NCBI RefSeq assembly: GCF_018325905.1
Contig: NZ_AP021901.1
Location: forward strand, 2,790,001-2,854,000
Source of the DNA: Pseudomonas sp. St316
Lineage (GTDB): Bacteria > Pseudomonadota > Gammaproteobacteria > Pseudomonadales > Pseudomonadaceae
Direction: 5' to 3'
Length of the DNA stretch: 64,000 nt
Of this stretch, positions 53,596 through 62,458 are shown one piece after another (position 1 is the stretch's first letter; the number at the start of each line of letters is the position of its first letter). The notes beneath the pieces were generated by a model. The model saw nothing but the letters and a program-made list of their open reading frames with translations. It was not told the DNA's origin and did no database searches. The position numbers and the translations under genes were made by a program.

Positions 53596-54454
53596 CCCGT
53601 TCCAGCAGCGATTGGACGGCGGGTGAGGGCGGCGTGCCGTTCAGGCTCAACGCATAGAGGCCAATCGCAATGGCGGGTGATACCGGACAGACGTCCAGGC
53701 CACTGCCCTTGGCACCCGAGGCGGTGAAGGGGTCGACGATGGCGAGACCTTCGCCGGCCTCGACCATGGCGCGCATCATCTGATGGGTCTGGACGCGGAT
53801 CTGGATCATCGGCGCCGGACGCAGCGCCGCCAATTTATGCTCGAACGCAGGGCTCAACGGGTCATGGCCATCCAGGCCTACCAACGGCTGGCCCGCCAGG
53901 TCCTGGAGCGAAATGTATTTCTGTCGCGGTTGCAGCCAGCCGTGGGGCGCCAGCAATTGCAGTTTGCCCTGAGCGATCATCTGGCACTGGATGTCGGGGT
54001 GTTCAGGGTCGTGCAGGCTCAGGCCCAGGTCGCTTTCACGCAATAGCAGGCTGTGGACGATGTCGCGGGTCGGTTGGCTGAGCAGGGTGCAAGGCGCATC
54101 CGGATGGCGGCGACGCAAGGCGGCGATGCTCTGGGGCAACAACTGCTGGGCCAGCGGCGGGGTGCAGATAATGCGCAGGGGCGGTGCCTGATAGTGTTTC
54201 AGGCTGCTGGCCAGGCGCTGCACCGGTTCGAGGGTGTCGTACAGCCGCGTGATGCCGTCGCGCAGTTCAAGGGTTTCCCGGGTGGCCTGCAGGCGCCCGC
54301 GCACGCTGGCAAACAGCATGAAGCCCAACTGGGCCTCGGCATCGCGCAGGATCGCTTCGACCTCCGTCACCGGCAGTTGCAGCCATTCGGCCGCCGTGCC
54401 GAGGTGACCGGTCTGCAGCAGCGCCTGGATCACTTCGATGTGGCGTAAACGCAT
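53561..54454 (-). CDS. LysR family transcriptional regulator
   Basis: This 297-residue protein has an N-terminal winged HTH (MRLRHIEVIQALLQTGHLGT, AAEWLQLPVTEVEAILRDAE) and a LysR substrate-binding domain (LRIICTPPLAQQLLPQSIAA, LGLSLHDPEHPDIQCQMIAQ, MRAMVEAGEGLAIVDPF). The target and inducer are not evident. No divergently transcribed gene is adjacent, so the usual LysR target clue is missing. Confidence 0.9.
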   Translation of the reverse strand: MRLRHIEVIQALLQTGHLGTAAEWLQLPVTEVEAILRDAEAQLGFMLFASVRGRLQATRETLELRDGITRLYDTLEPVQRLASSLKHYQAPPLRIICTPPLAQQLLPQSIAALRRRHPDAPCTLLSQPTRDIVHSLLLRESDLGLSLHDPEHPDIQCQMIAQGKLQLLAPHGWLQPRQKYISLQDLAGQPLVGLDGHDPLSPAFEHKLAALRPAPMIQIRVQTHQMMRAMVEAGEGLAIVDPFTASGAKGSGLDVCPVSPAIAIGLYALSLNGTPPSPAVQSLLERVTEQAEALLSH

Positions 54455-54541
54455 GCAAGAAGTCCATGTTCGGCGGGTGAGCCATTGAGTGGCTGAATCC
54501 TAACCCAAGTCCGGGCATGACTTCTGCTAATAACCAACAGC

Positions 54542-54775
54542 TTAAAGCGCTATTTGCGTTTCGGGTTCGCGCGTCAACTTGACGCCGGTCTGCACCAATT
54601 CAAACTCGTCCTCGTTGAGTTTCTTGACTCGATCACCGATCGCCAGCTTGTAAGTGGTGACAGGCTCCTTGCCGTTTCCGTCGGGCGACGGGGTCGATTC
54701 CTGAAACTCATGCACCGAGTAGACGCGACCTTCGGCGTCCCGCGCATGAAATTGTCCGACAAGTACTGCTGCCAT
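54542..54775 (-). CDS. Small conserved hypothetical protein
   Basis: This 77-residue soluble protein begins MAAVLVGQFHARDAEGRVYS and ends LVQTGVKLTREPETQIAL. Its short beta-rich pattern (YSVHEFQEST, TTYKLAIGDRVKKLNEDEFE) has no family I recognise. AGAGG lies nine bases before the ATG, and codon use matches genuine genes. It lies alone between the LysR gene and the divergent FMN reductase gene. Confidence 0.75.
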   Translation of the reverse strand: MAAVLVGQFHARDAEGRVYSVHEFQESTPSPDGNGKEPVTTYKLAIGDRVKKLNEDEFELVQTGVKLTREPETQIAL

Positions 54776-54960
54776 TGCTTAGAACCTCTGGAAATAAAAC
54801 ACTCGATTTGCGGTTCTGTAGACCTTGGTCAAGCGCGGTAAGTTTTCCTACCTGAAAAAAATAGTCCAGCCGACAGGTTTTCGTCGCTCCACTGGTCCAA
54901 TTGTCGTCCCGATCATCTATAACTACAGGCTCCTTTGAGCCGATAGTCGAGAAGCCTCTC

Positions 54961-55518
54961 ATGAGTAATGTCTACACAGTGGCCGTTTTGGTGGGCAGCC
55001 TGCGCAAGGCATCGATCAACCGCAAGGTCGCGCTGGCACTGGCTGACCTGGCGCCCGCCAACCTCAAGCTGAACATCGTCGAGATCGGCGAGCTGCCACT
55101 TTATAACGAAGACATTGATGTAGCACCGCCGGCAGCCTACACCACATTCCGCCAGCAGGTGGGCGCGGCCGACGCTTTGTTGTTCGTCACGCCTGAGTAC
55201 AACCGCTCTGTCCCGGCGCCGTTGAAAAATGCCATCGACGTCGGCTCGCGCCCCTACGGCCAGAGTTGCCTGAGTGGCAAGCCGGGCGCGGTGATCAGTG
55301 CCTCTCCAGGCGCCATCGGTGGTTTTGGTGCCAACCATCATTTGCGCCAGTCGCTGGTATTCCTTGATGTTCCCTGCATGCAGCAGCCGGAAGCCTACCT
55401 GAGCGGTGCCGGGACGGCGTTTGACGAGGCGGGCAACGTGTCGGAATCGGTGCGGCCCTTCCTGCAGAAGTTCATCGATGCCTACGGCAAGTGGGTCGAG
55501 CAACACAAGAAGGTTTGA
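54961..55518 (+). CDS. NADPH-dependent FMN reductase (ChrR/YieF-like)
   Basis: This 185-residue flavodoxin-fold reductase has the FMN phosphate loop VGSLRKASINRKVALAL, the flavin contact LLFVTPEYNRSVPAPLKNAI DVGSRPYG and SASPGAIGGFGANHHLRQ. These match the quinone/chromate reductases ChrR/YieF. It lacks the extended N-terminus expected for ArsH, so it is not called as such despite the arsR-arsB pair that follows. The ATG at 54961 is used; the longer frame is not supported. Confidence 0.9.
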   Translation: MSNVYTVAVLVGSLRKASINRKVALALADLAPANLKLNIVEIGELPLYNEDIDVAPPAAYTTFRQQVGAADALLFVTPEYNRSVPAPLKNAIDVGSRPYGQSCLSGKPGAVISASPGAIGGFGANHHLRQSLVFLDVPCMQQPEAYLSGAGTAFDEAGNVSESVRPFLQKFIDAYGKWVEQHKKV

Positions 55519-55546
55519 TACCCCTCTGAACTTCACCCCAAACCTT

Positions 55547-55604
55547 TGTGGCGAGGGGATGTATCCGCGCTGCGCCCCCAGCGGGGATAAATCCCCTCGC
55601 CACA
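55547..55604. repeat. Inverted repeat of the GTGGCGAGGGGAT family
   Basis: TGTGGCGAGGGGATGTATCC at the left and GGGGATAAATCCCCTCGCCA at the right enclose a short loop (GCGCTGCGCCCCCAGC). It likely terminates the FMN reductase transcript and separates it from arsR. Confidence 0.78.
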
Positions 55605-55710
55605 CGTGCATCGCTACCTGCAGGTGCATCGACCGCTGTAAATCCCCGCTTTACTGGATATTCGAATTTCCATATATTCGCGCCTTCGTACCTCCAGGTC
55701 GTCCTTCGCC

Positions 55711-56061
55711 ATGCCTGATTCCCACAACCCCGTCGATGTCTTCAAGGCGCTGGCCGATGACACCCGTACGCGCATTGCGTTGCTGGTGGCCCGTGAAGGC
55801 GAGTTGTGTGTCTGTGAGCTCACCGCCGCGCTGGCCCTGAGCCAGCCGAAGATTTCCCGGCACTTGGCGCAGTTGCGTAACGCCGGCCTGCTCAGCGATC
55901 GGCGCCAGGGGCAATGGGTTTACTACCGTCTGCATCCGCAGTTGCCGGCCTGGGTCAGCACTTTGCTGGAGCAGGCGTTGGCGGCCAGCGCGGCGTGGCT
56001 GATGGCCGATGTCGAGCGTTTGGGTGCCATGGCTGATCGTCCGGTGGCGCGTTGCTGCTGA
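55711..56061 (+). CDS. arsR: ArsR family metalloregulatory repressor
   Basis: This 116-residue winged-helix repressor has the arsenite-binding pair in [20 protein letters not shown] (C-V-C in the alpha-3 region) and the recognition helix [20 protein letters not shown] followed by the [11 protein letters not shown] wing. A further Cys-Cys is at the C-terminal end. Arsenite binding should release it from the ars promoter, which would be in the ~100 bp before 55711. arsB starts 37 bp after its stop. Confidence 0.94.
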   Translation: MPDSHNPVDVFKALADDTRTRIALLVAREGELCVCELTAALALSQPKISRHLAQLRNAGLLSDRRQGQWVYYRLHPQLPAWVSTLLEQALAASAAWLMADVERLGAMADRPVARCC

Positions 56062-56098
56062 TGTCCTTTTTTCAATCTTTCTTCCAAGGCTGTTGTGC

Positions 56099-57382
56099 AT
56101 GCTGATCGCGTCGTTGATTTTCCTGCTGACCATTACGTTGGTGATTTGGCAGCCCAAGGGGCTTGGCGTCGGCTGGAGCGCGACGCTCGGCGCGCTGCTG
56201 GCATTGTTGAGCGGGGTGGTGCAGGTCGGCGACATTGCGCTGGTCTGGCAGATCATCTGGAACGCCACCGGTACGTTTGTCGCGCTGATCATTATCAGCC
56301 TGCTGCTGGATGAGGCCGGCTTCTTCGCCTGGGCGGCCTTGCACGTGGCCCGTTGGGGAAAGGGCAGTGGGCGCAAGCTGTTTGCGTTCATGGTGCTGCT
56401 GGGGGCGCTGGTGTCGGCCCTGTTTGCCAATGATGGGGCGGCGTTGATCCTGACGCCCATCGTGATTTCGATGCTGCTGGCGTTGCGGTTTTCCCCGGCG
56501 GCGACCCTGGCATTCGTGATGGGTGCCGGTTTCATTGCCGACAGCGCGAGCCTGCCGTTGGTGGTGTCGAACCTGGTGAACATCGTCTCGGCGGACTTCT
56601 TTGGCATTGGTTTCAACCGCTACGCGGCGGTCATGGTGCCGGTGAACCTGGTCAGTGTGGCGGCCAGCCTGGCGATCTTGCTGTGGTTCTTTCGTCGCGA
56701 CATCCCGCGCGACTACGACCCCGATCAACTGGACGATCCGGCGACGGCGATCCACGACAAGGCAACGTTTTATGCCGGCTGGGTGGTGTTGGTAATCCTG
56801 CTGCTGGGCTGCTTTGCGCTGGAGCCGCTGGGGATTCCCATCAGTGCGATCTCGGCGGTCTGCGCTGTGCTGCTGCTGGCGGTCGCGGCCCGCGGCCACA
56901 AGATTTCCACCCGCAAGGCGATGAAGGAAGCGCCCTGGCAGATCGTGATCTTCTCCCTCGGTATGTACCTGGTGGTCTATGGCCTGCGCAACGCCGGGCT
57001 GACCGGCCACCTGGCCCATTGGCTCGACGGCTTTGCCGAATATGGCGTGTGGGGGGCGGCCATGGGTACCGGCGTGCTGACGGCGTTGCTCTCCTCGGCC
57101 ATGAACAATTTGCCGACGGTGCTGGTCGGCGCCTTGTCCATCGATGCCAGCCAGGCCACTGGGGTGGTGAAGGAGGCGATGATCTACGCCAACGTCATCG
57201 GCAGCGACCTGGGGCCGAAAATCACACCGATTGGCAGCCTGGCGACGTTGCTGTGGTTGCATGTGCTGGAGCGCAAGAACATCCAGATCGGTTGGGGGTA
57301 CTACTTCAAGGTCGGGGTCGTGCTGACGGTGCCGGTGTTGCTGGTGACGTTGGCGGCGCTGGCTGTGCGGTTGTCTTTCTAG
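56099..57382 (+). CDS. arsB: Arsenite efflux transporter ArsB
   Basis: This 427-residue membrane protein has about twelve helices. Family markers include [60 protein letters not shown] and [22 protein letters not shown]. ArsB extrudes arsenite or antimonite using proton motive force. The ATG at 56099 has AAGG about nine bases before it. No arsC or arsH follows in this window; the gene is followed by a REPIN and an unrelated opposite-strand gene. Confidence 0.95.
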   Translation: MLIASLIFLLTITLVIWQPKGLGVGWSATLGALLALLSGVVQVGDIALVWQIIWNATGTFVALIIISLLLDEAGFFAWAALHVARWGKGSGRKLFAFMVLLGALVSALFANDGAALILTPIVISMLLALRFSPAATLAFVMGAGFIADSASLPLVVSNLVNIVSADFFGIGFNRYAAVMVPVNLVSVAASLAILLWFFRRDIPRDYDPDQLDDPATAIHDKATFYAGWVVLVILLLGCFALEPLGIPISAISAVCAVLLLAVAARGHKISTRKAMKEAPWQIVIFSLGMYLVVYGLRNAGLTGHLAHWLDGFAEYGVWGAAMGTGVLTALLSSAMNNLPTVLVGALSIDASQATGVVKEAMIYANVIGSDLGPKITPIGSLATLLWLHVLERKNIQIGWGYYFKVGVVLTVPVLLVTLAALAVRLSF

Positions 57383-57395
57383 ACCGGGGTGGCTT

Positions 57396-57489
57396 CATCG
57401 CGAGCAGGCTCGCTCCCACAGTGGATTTGTGTTGTTTGCACCATTGATGATCTGCACATGACCCTGTGGGAGCGAGCCTGCTCGCGATG
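57396..57489. repeat. REPIN
   Basis: An inverted REP pair in outward orientation (CATCGCGAGCAGGCTCGCTC ... GAGCGAGCCTGCTCGCGATG) between the convergent arsB and DUF1853 genes. Confidence 0.87.
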
Positions 57490-57513
57490 AGGCCCTGAAA
57501 GGCGCCGCAAAGC

Positions 57514-58479
57514 TCAACCGTTACCCGGCACATTGGGCCAAAGATCGGCCACCAGGAACACCCGTTCGGCTTCTTCCCACTCACCCTCGGCGTTTTCGCT
57601 CAGGCGCACCATCAACTGCGCTGGCGCCATGGGGTCCAGGGCCATTCGCCAAGTGTCCAATTGCGTGGTGCTCCAGGTTTGCTCCGCCGGATAATGCGCC
57701 GGTGCCAGCCAGGCGGCGCGGGGCAGGGGTTGCCAGCGCCCCGGTGGTCGTTGGTCGATAAACTCAGGCCAGTCTCGCTGGTGCAGCCAGCGCCCGCGCA
57801 AATGCCGCGGATGGGCACCGGCCGGCGGTTCGGCCTGGCCCGGCCAGGGGTACAGCAAGTATCCGCCCAGCCAGAGTTCGGAACGAAACAGCTCGACGCC
57901 TGAGGGCTCGATACCCAGTGCCGCGAGGGCCTCGCGGCTTTCCGGGCGGGCCGAGATCGGCAATTGGTGTTCGCGCAGATGCGCCAGCTTGCGGTCGAGC
58001 CGGTCATGGCAACCCGGGCCCAGCCATTGCGCGGCGTCCAGTCCGTTACCTTGTTGGGGGCCGAGGTACAACTTGATCGCCAGCTCCAGATGATGGATAC
58101 CGTCACGATCGCGCAGCAGCAGGTCCAGTTCACCCAGGGTATGACCTTCGTGGCGGATTGGCAGGTTCGCGGCAACCAGTTCGATGCCAGGAGCGTGCTG
58201 CGCGGCAAACTGCCACAGCCGTTCGTAATACAGGCCAAGGCGTCGCGTCCTGCCCAGGGACAGGCAGTGCAGCAGTGGATAGCTGTCGCGATCCAGTTGT
58301 CGCAGCCAGTGCGCCAGCTGATCCGGTGCCTGCACCCAGTCACTGCCGGCCAGGGGATGGCGCTGGGGCCAGGGCGTGTCGATGAGCATCGGCGGGGCGA
58401 TGATCGCCCACGCGAGGTCGCGCACTTCGGGATGGCGAAGGCGGCGGGGCAAGTCCAGCAATTCAGGGAACAGGATCAT
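57514..58479 (-). CDS. DUF1853 family protein
   Basis: This 321-residue protein starts [20 protein letters not shown]. Its DUF1853 features include [32 protein letters not shown], the nuclease-like [21 protein letters not shown] stretch (an E-x-D...E-x-K pattern resembling PD-(D/E)XK enzymes), and [21 protein letters not shown]. The function of the family is unproven; nuclease ancestry is inference. The longer frame upstream runs antisense to nadK and is not used. It is divergent from nadK. Confidence 0.9.
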   Translation of the reverse strand: MILFPELLDLPRRLRHPEVRDLAWAIIAPPMLIDTPWPQRHPLAGSDWVQAPDQLAHWLRQLDRDSYPLLHCLSLGRTRRLGLYYERLWQFAAQHAPGIELVAANLPIRHEGHTLGELDLLLRDRDGIHHLELAIKLYLGPQQGNGLDAAQWLGPGCHDRLDRKLAHLREHQLPISARPESREALAALGIEPSGVELFRSELWLGGYLLYPWPGQAEPPAGAHPRHLRGRWLHQRDWPEFIDQRPPGRWQPLPRAAWLAPAHYPAEQTWSTTQLDTWRMALDPMAPAQLMVRLSENAEGEWEEAERVFLVADLWPNVPGNG

Positions 58480-58581
58480 TTTGCGAGCATAGCCTGTGGC
58501 AAGGCTTAAAGAATTTTGTCTATGGAGCGCTTTCGCCCATAATCGTGGTTTTCGCCCGCCGCAGACCCTCGCAGGAGCCTC

Positions 58582-59472
58582 ATGGAGCAATTTCGCAATA
58601 TCGGCATCATCGGTCGCCTGGGCAGTTCGCAGGTGTTGGACACCGTTCGCCGTCTCAAACGTTTCCTCCTGGAGCGACACCTGCATGTGATCCTCGAAGA
58701 TACCATCGCCGAAGTCTTGCCGGGCCATGGCCTGCAGACGTCGTCGCGCAAGATGCTGGGCGAGGTCTGCGACATGGTCATCGTGGTCGGTGGCGACGGC
58801 AGCCTGCTGGGGGCCGCCCGGGCCCTGGCGCGGCACAACATCCCGGTGCTGGGGATCAACCGGGGCAGCCTGGGGTTCCTCACCGATATCCGCCCTGACG
58901 AGCTGGAAACCAAGGTCGCCGAGGTGCTGGACGGCCACTACCTGGTGGAAAACCGCTTCCTGCTGCAAGCCGAGGTCCGTCGTCACGCCGAAGCCATCGG
59001 CCAGGGCGATGCCCTCAATGACGTGGTGCTGCACCCTGGCAAATCCACGCGCATGATCGAATTCGAGCTGTACATCGACGGCCAGTTCGTCTGCAGCCAG
59101 AAGGCCGACGGCCTGATCGTCGCCACGCCCACCGGTTCCACTGCCTATGCGCTGTCGGCCGGCGGCCCGATCATGCACCCCAAGCTCGACGCTATTGTGA
59201 TTGTGCCCATGTACCCCCATACCTTGTCTGGGCGACCGATTGTGGTCGATGGCAACAGTGAGCTGAAAATCGTCGTGTCCAAGGATATGCAGATCTACCC
59301 GCAAGTGTCCTGTGACGGCCAGAACCATTTCACCTGCGCGCCGGGTGACACCATCACCGTCAGCAAAAAAGCGCAGAAGCTGCGCCTGATCCATCCGCTG
59401 GATCACAATTACTATGAAGTCTGCCGGACCAAGCTCGGCTGGGGCAGTCGGTTGGGGGGTGGAGGCGACTGA
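58582..59472 (+). CDS. nadK: NAD kinase
   Basis: This 296-residue enzyme phosphorylates NAD to NADP. The GGDGS motif is at 70-74 in [14 protein letters not shown]. The NAD-binding [20 protein letters not shown] and [19 protein letters not shown] segments are intact. The ATG at 58582 follows CAGGAGCCTC. Its TGA overlaps the next ATG by one base (TGATG), beginning a tightly packed operon. Confidence 0.97.
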   Translation: MEQFRNIGIIGRLGSSQVLDTVRRLKRFLLERHLHVILEDTIAEVLPGHGLQTSSRKMLGEVCDMVIVVGGDGSLLGAARALARHNIPVLGINRGSLGFLTDIRPDELETKVAEVLDGHYLVENRFLLQAEVRRHAEAIGQGDALNDVVLHPGKSTRMIEFELYIDGQFVCSQKADGLIVATPTGSTAYALSAGGPIMHPKLDAIVIVPMYPHTLSGRPIVVDGNSELKIVVSKDMQIYPQVSCDGQNHFTCAPGDTITVSKKAQKLRLIHPLDHNYYEVCRTKLGWGSRLGGGGD

Positions 59473-60443
59473 TGCTCGATCCTGCGCGCAGTTACGATTT
59501 GATTGGTGACGTGCATGGATGCGCCCTGACCCTGGAACACCTGCTGGACCGACTCGGTTACCACAAGCAGGGCGGGGTCTGGCGGCATCCGTCGCGCATG
59601 GCTGTGTTCCTGGGGGACATCATCGACCGTGGTCCGCGGATTCGCGAGGCGCTGCACATCGTCCATGACATGGTCGTGGCCGGCCAGGCGCTGTGCATCA
59701 TGGGCAACCACGAGTTCAACGCCCTGGGCTGGAGCACACCGGCATTGCCCGGCAGTGGCCAGCGCTACGTACGCGAACACACGCCACGCCACGCCCGCCT
59801 GCTCAACGAGACGCTGACCCAGTTCGAGCAGCATCCCGGCGACTGGCATGACTTTCTCAAATGGTTCTACGAGCTGCCGCTGTTTGTCGACGCCGGCCGG
59901 TTCCGGGTGGTGCATGCCTGTTGGGATGCGGGCCTGATCGAACCGCTGCGGGGCCTGTTCCCGGACGGTTGTGTCGATGAACATTTCCTCCAGGCCTCGG
60001 CGCAACCGGGCAGTTTTGCCTGCACGGTGTTCGATCGTTTGCTGCGTGGCACCGACATGCGCCTGCCCCATGGCCTGACGCTGACCGGTGGCGATGGCCT
60101 GACCCGTTCGTTTTTCCGCACCAAGTTCTGGGAAGACAACCCGCAGACCTACGGCGACATCGTGTTCCAGCCCGACGCCTTGCCCGAACCGGTGGCTCGC
60201 ACGCCACTGTCGCCGGATGAAAAAAACAACTTGCTGCGCTATGGCGTCGATGAGCCACTGCTGTTCGTCGGCCACTATTGGCGCAGCGGCAAGCCCGCGC
60301 CCATTCGCCCGAACCTGGCCTGCCTGGATTACAGTGCGGTGCTCTACGGCAAGCTGGTGGCTTATCGCCTGGACCAGGAAACCCGCCTGGACCCGCACAA
60401 GTTTGTCTGGGTCGATGTCGAGCGGCCGGAGGTGGTGCAATGA
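59472..60443 (+). CDS. Calcineurin-like metallophosphoesterase
   Basis: This 323-residue protein has the dinuclear-metal motifs LIGDVHGC (GDxHG), [10 protein letters not shown] (GDxxDRGP) and [10 protein letters not shown] (GNHE), plus a C-terminal FVGHYWRSG (GH-x-H variant). It is related to bis(5'-nucleosyl)-tetraphosphatases and PrpE-type phosphatases; the substrate is not known. It overlaps nadK by one base and the rhomboid gene by four. Confidence 0.93.
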   Translation: MLDPARSYDLIGDVHGCALTLEHLLDRLGYHKQGGVWRHPSRMAVFLGDIIDRGPRIREALHIVHDMVVAGQALCIMGNHEFNALGWSTPALPGSGQRYVREHTPRHARLLNETLTQFEQHPGDWHDFLKWFYELPLFVDAGRFRVVHACWDAGLIEPLRGLFPDGCVDEHFLQASAQPGSFACTVFDRLLRGTDMRLPHGLTLTGGDGLTRSFFRTKFWEDNPQTYGDIVFQPDALPEPVARTPLSPDEKNNLLRYGVDEPLLFVGHYWRSGKPAPIRPNLACLDYSAVLYGKLVAYRLDQETRLDPHKFVWVDVERPEVVQ

Positions 60444-61312
60444 GCGTCGTCGCGGTTTTGCGCCTGCCTCTGGCCGTGGACCTGAGTGGCTTCGTCAAGC
60501 TGCTGCAACGCATGCAGGTACCCCATCGTGTCAGCGAAGAGGCGGGCGAGCAGGTGCTCTGGGTACCGGATGAAATAAGTGAGGATGTGCGTTCGTTGTA
60601 CGCACGTTTTCCCGCTGGCGATCCCGAGCAACAGTTGGAACTGCCGGACACCGGCAGCACTTCCCGGCGAGCGGGGTTCGTCCAGCAACTGACGCGCAGC
60701 CCGGTGACGGCCGTGGTGTTGTTGTTGAGCCTGATCGTCAGCGCGGTCACCCTGCTGGGGGAGAATCTTGAGGTCCTGCGCTGGCTGACCTTCCTCGAGT
60801 TCCGCATCGTTGGCGACTACATCCAGTTCACGCCATTGGCCGATAGCCTGGCGGCGGGGCAGTGGTGGCGCCTGGTGACGCCGATGCTGATTCACTTCGG
60901 CTTTCTGCACATCGCCATGAATGGCATGTGGTACTGGGAGCTGGGACGGCGGATCGAAGCGCGCCAGGGTGGCATCAACGTGTTGGGGCTGACGCTGCTG
61001 TTCAGCCTCGTCTCCAATTTTGCCCAGTACTTTTTCAGCGGCCCGACGCTGTTCGGTGGGTTGTCAGGGGTGTTGTACGGCTTGCTGGGCCACTGCTGGA
61101 TCTACCAACTGCTTGCACCGAATCCGGCCTATCACTTGCCCCGCGGGGTGTTGGTGATGATGCTGGTGTGGTTGCTGCTGTGCCTGTCCGGGCTGGTTTC
61201 GCTGATCGGTTTTGGTGAAATCGCCAATGCGGCTCACGTCGGCGGGCTGCTCGTCGGGTGCTTCACGGGGTTGTTGGGCGGGCTGTTCGCTCGCCGTAAA
61301 ATGGTCCTTTGA
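60440..61312 (+). CDS. glpG: Rhomboid intramembrane serine protease GlpG
   Basis: This 290-residue protease has a cytosolic N-terminal domain of ~85 residues and six membrane helices. Oxyanion-hole residues His157/Asn161 are in GFLHIAMNGMWYWELG, nucleophile Ser209 is in FGGLSGVLYGLLGH, and catalytic His266 is in NAAHVGGLLVG. All are present. It cleaves membrane-protein substrates within or near their transmembrane segments. The ATGA overlap with the preceding gene suggests coupling. DUF1315 follows after 45 bp. Confidence 0.95.
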   Translation: MSVVAVLRLPLAVDLSGFVKLLQRMQVPHRVSEEAGEQVLWVPDEISEDVRSLYARFPAGDPEQQLELPDTGSTSRRAGFVQQLTRSPVTAVVLLLSLIVSAVTLLGENLEVLRWLTFLEFRIVGDYIQFTPLADSLAAGQWWRLVTPMLIHFGFLHIAMNGMWYWELGRRIEARQGGINVLGLTLLFSLVSNFAQYFFSGPTLFGGLSGVLYGLLGHCWIYQLLAPNPAYHLPRGVLVMMLVWLLLCLSGLVSLIGFGEIANAAHVGGLLVGCFTGLLGGLFARRKMVL

Positions 61313-61357
61313 CCGGCACCTGTGCCTTTTGAGAATGCGCAATTGCGCGGAGAACCC

Positions 61358-61618
61358 ATGTCTTCCTTCAACGAAATGATCCAGAACATCACTCCCGACA
61401 TCTACCGGAGCCTGAAACTGGCGGTGGAAATCGGTAAATGGGCCGATGGCAACAAGCTCACCGCCGAGCAGCGCGAGCTGTCGCTGCAGGCGATGATCGC
61501 CTGGGAAATCCAGAACCTGCCCGAAGACGAGCGCACCGGTTACATGGGGGCGCAGGAATGCCATTCGAAGTCCACTGAAGTGCCGAATATCCTGTTCAAG
61601 TCGGACGCCATCCATTGA
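61358..61618 (+). CDS. DUF1315 family protein
   Basis: This 86-residue soluble protein begins MSSFNEMIQNITPDIYRSLK and contains LAVEIGKWADGNKLTAEQRE and WEIQNLPEDERTGYMG, the family hallmarks. The function is unknown. CGGAG lies before the ATG. Its stop overlaps the start codon of the DUF2797 gene. Confidence 0.93.
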   Translation: MSSFNEMIQNITPDIYRSLKLAVEIGKWADGNKLTAEQRELSLQAMIAWEIQNLPEDERTGYMGAQECHSKSTEVPNILFKSDAIH

Positions 61619-62445
61619 TCGAGATTGGCCGCGGTGCAATCAGCAAGATGTCGGCGCGCCTTGACGGGCCGACCGTTCAATACGCCTTTCGCCTGGGCGA
61701 TGACGAGGTGCCGGTCAACCCGTTGATCGGCACCACGGTGCGCCTGGAGTACCTCGGTGCGATCCACTGTACCCACTGCGGACGCCGGACCAAGACCAGT
61801 TTCAGCCAGGGTTATTGCTACCCCTGCATGACCAAGCTGGCCCAGTGCGACCTGTGCATCATGAGCCCCGAGCGGTGCCATTACGAGGCAGGCACCTGCC
61901 GCGACCCGGCCTGGGGCGAGCAGTTCTGCATGACCGATCACGTGGTCTACCTGGCCAACTCCTCGGGCGTGAAAGTCGGCATCACCCGCGCCACGCAATT
62001 GCCGACCCGTTGGCTCGACCAGGGCGCCAGCCAGGCACTGCCGATCCTGCGGGTCGCCACCCGCCAGCAGTCGGGGTTTGTCGAAGACCTGTTCCGCAGC
62101 CAAGTGGCGGACAAGACCAACTGGCGCGCCTTGCTCAAGGGCGATGCCGTGGCGGTGGACCTGCCGGCGATCCGCGACTCGCTGTTCGAAAGCTGCGCCC
62201 AGGGATTGCAGGGCTTGCAGGAACGATTCGGCCTGCAAGCGATCCAGACCATAGCGGACGTCGACCCCATCGAGATCCGTTATCCGGTGGAGCAGTACCC
62301 GGCCAAGATTGTCAGCTTCAACCTGGACAAGAACCCGATCGCCGAAGGCACGCTGCTGGGGATCAAGGGCCAGTACCTGATTTTTGACACCGGCGTGATC
62401 AACATTCGTAAATACACGGCTTACCAGCTCGCCGTGCATCAGTAG
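61615..62445 (+). CDS. DUF2797 family zinc-ribbon-like protein
   Basis: This 276-residue protein starts at TTG 61615, which shares TTGA with the upstream stop; ATG 61648 is a possible shorter start but would remove the conserved IEIGRGAISK segment. The cysteine-rich part HCTHCGRRTKTSFSQGYCYP C...CDLCIMSPERCHYEAGTC looks metal-binding. It is followed by a GIY-YIG-like region (HVVYLANSSGVKVGITRATQ) and a C-terminal beta domain. The family function is unproven; a nucleic-acid role is inference. Confidence 0.9.
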   Translation: MIEIGRGAISKMSARLDGPTVQYAFRLGDDEVPVNPLIGTTVRLEYLGAIHCTHCGRRTKTSFSQGYCYPCMTKLAQCDLCIMSPERCHYEAGTCRDPAWGEQFCMTDHVVYLANSSGVKVGITRATQLPTRWLDQGASQALPILRVATRQQSGFVEDLFRSQVADKTNWRALLKGDAVAVDLPAIRDSLFESCAQGLQGLQERFGLQAIQTIADVDPIEIRYPVEQYPAKIVSFNLDKNPIAEGTLLGIKGQYLIFDTGVINIRKYTAYQLAVHQ

Positions 62446-62458
62446 AAGGATTCGACCC

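Noticed and set aside
54961-55518. ArsH annotation for the flavoenzyme next to arsR-arsB
   Set aside because: It is too short and lacks the ArsH N-terminal extension; motifs fit ChrR/YieF-type reductases and a palindrome separates it from arsR.
58480-59406. N-terminal extension of the DUF1853 frame to 630 residues
   Set aside because: The extension is antisense to nadK; the family starts at [10 protein letters not shown] (58479).
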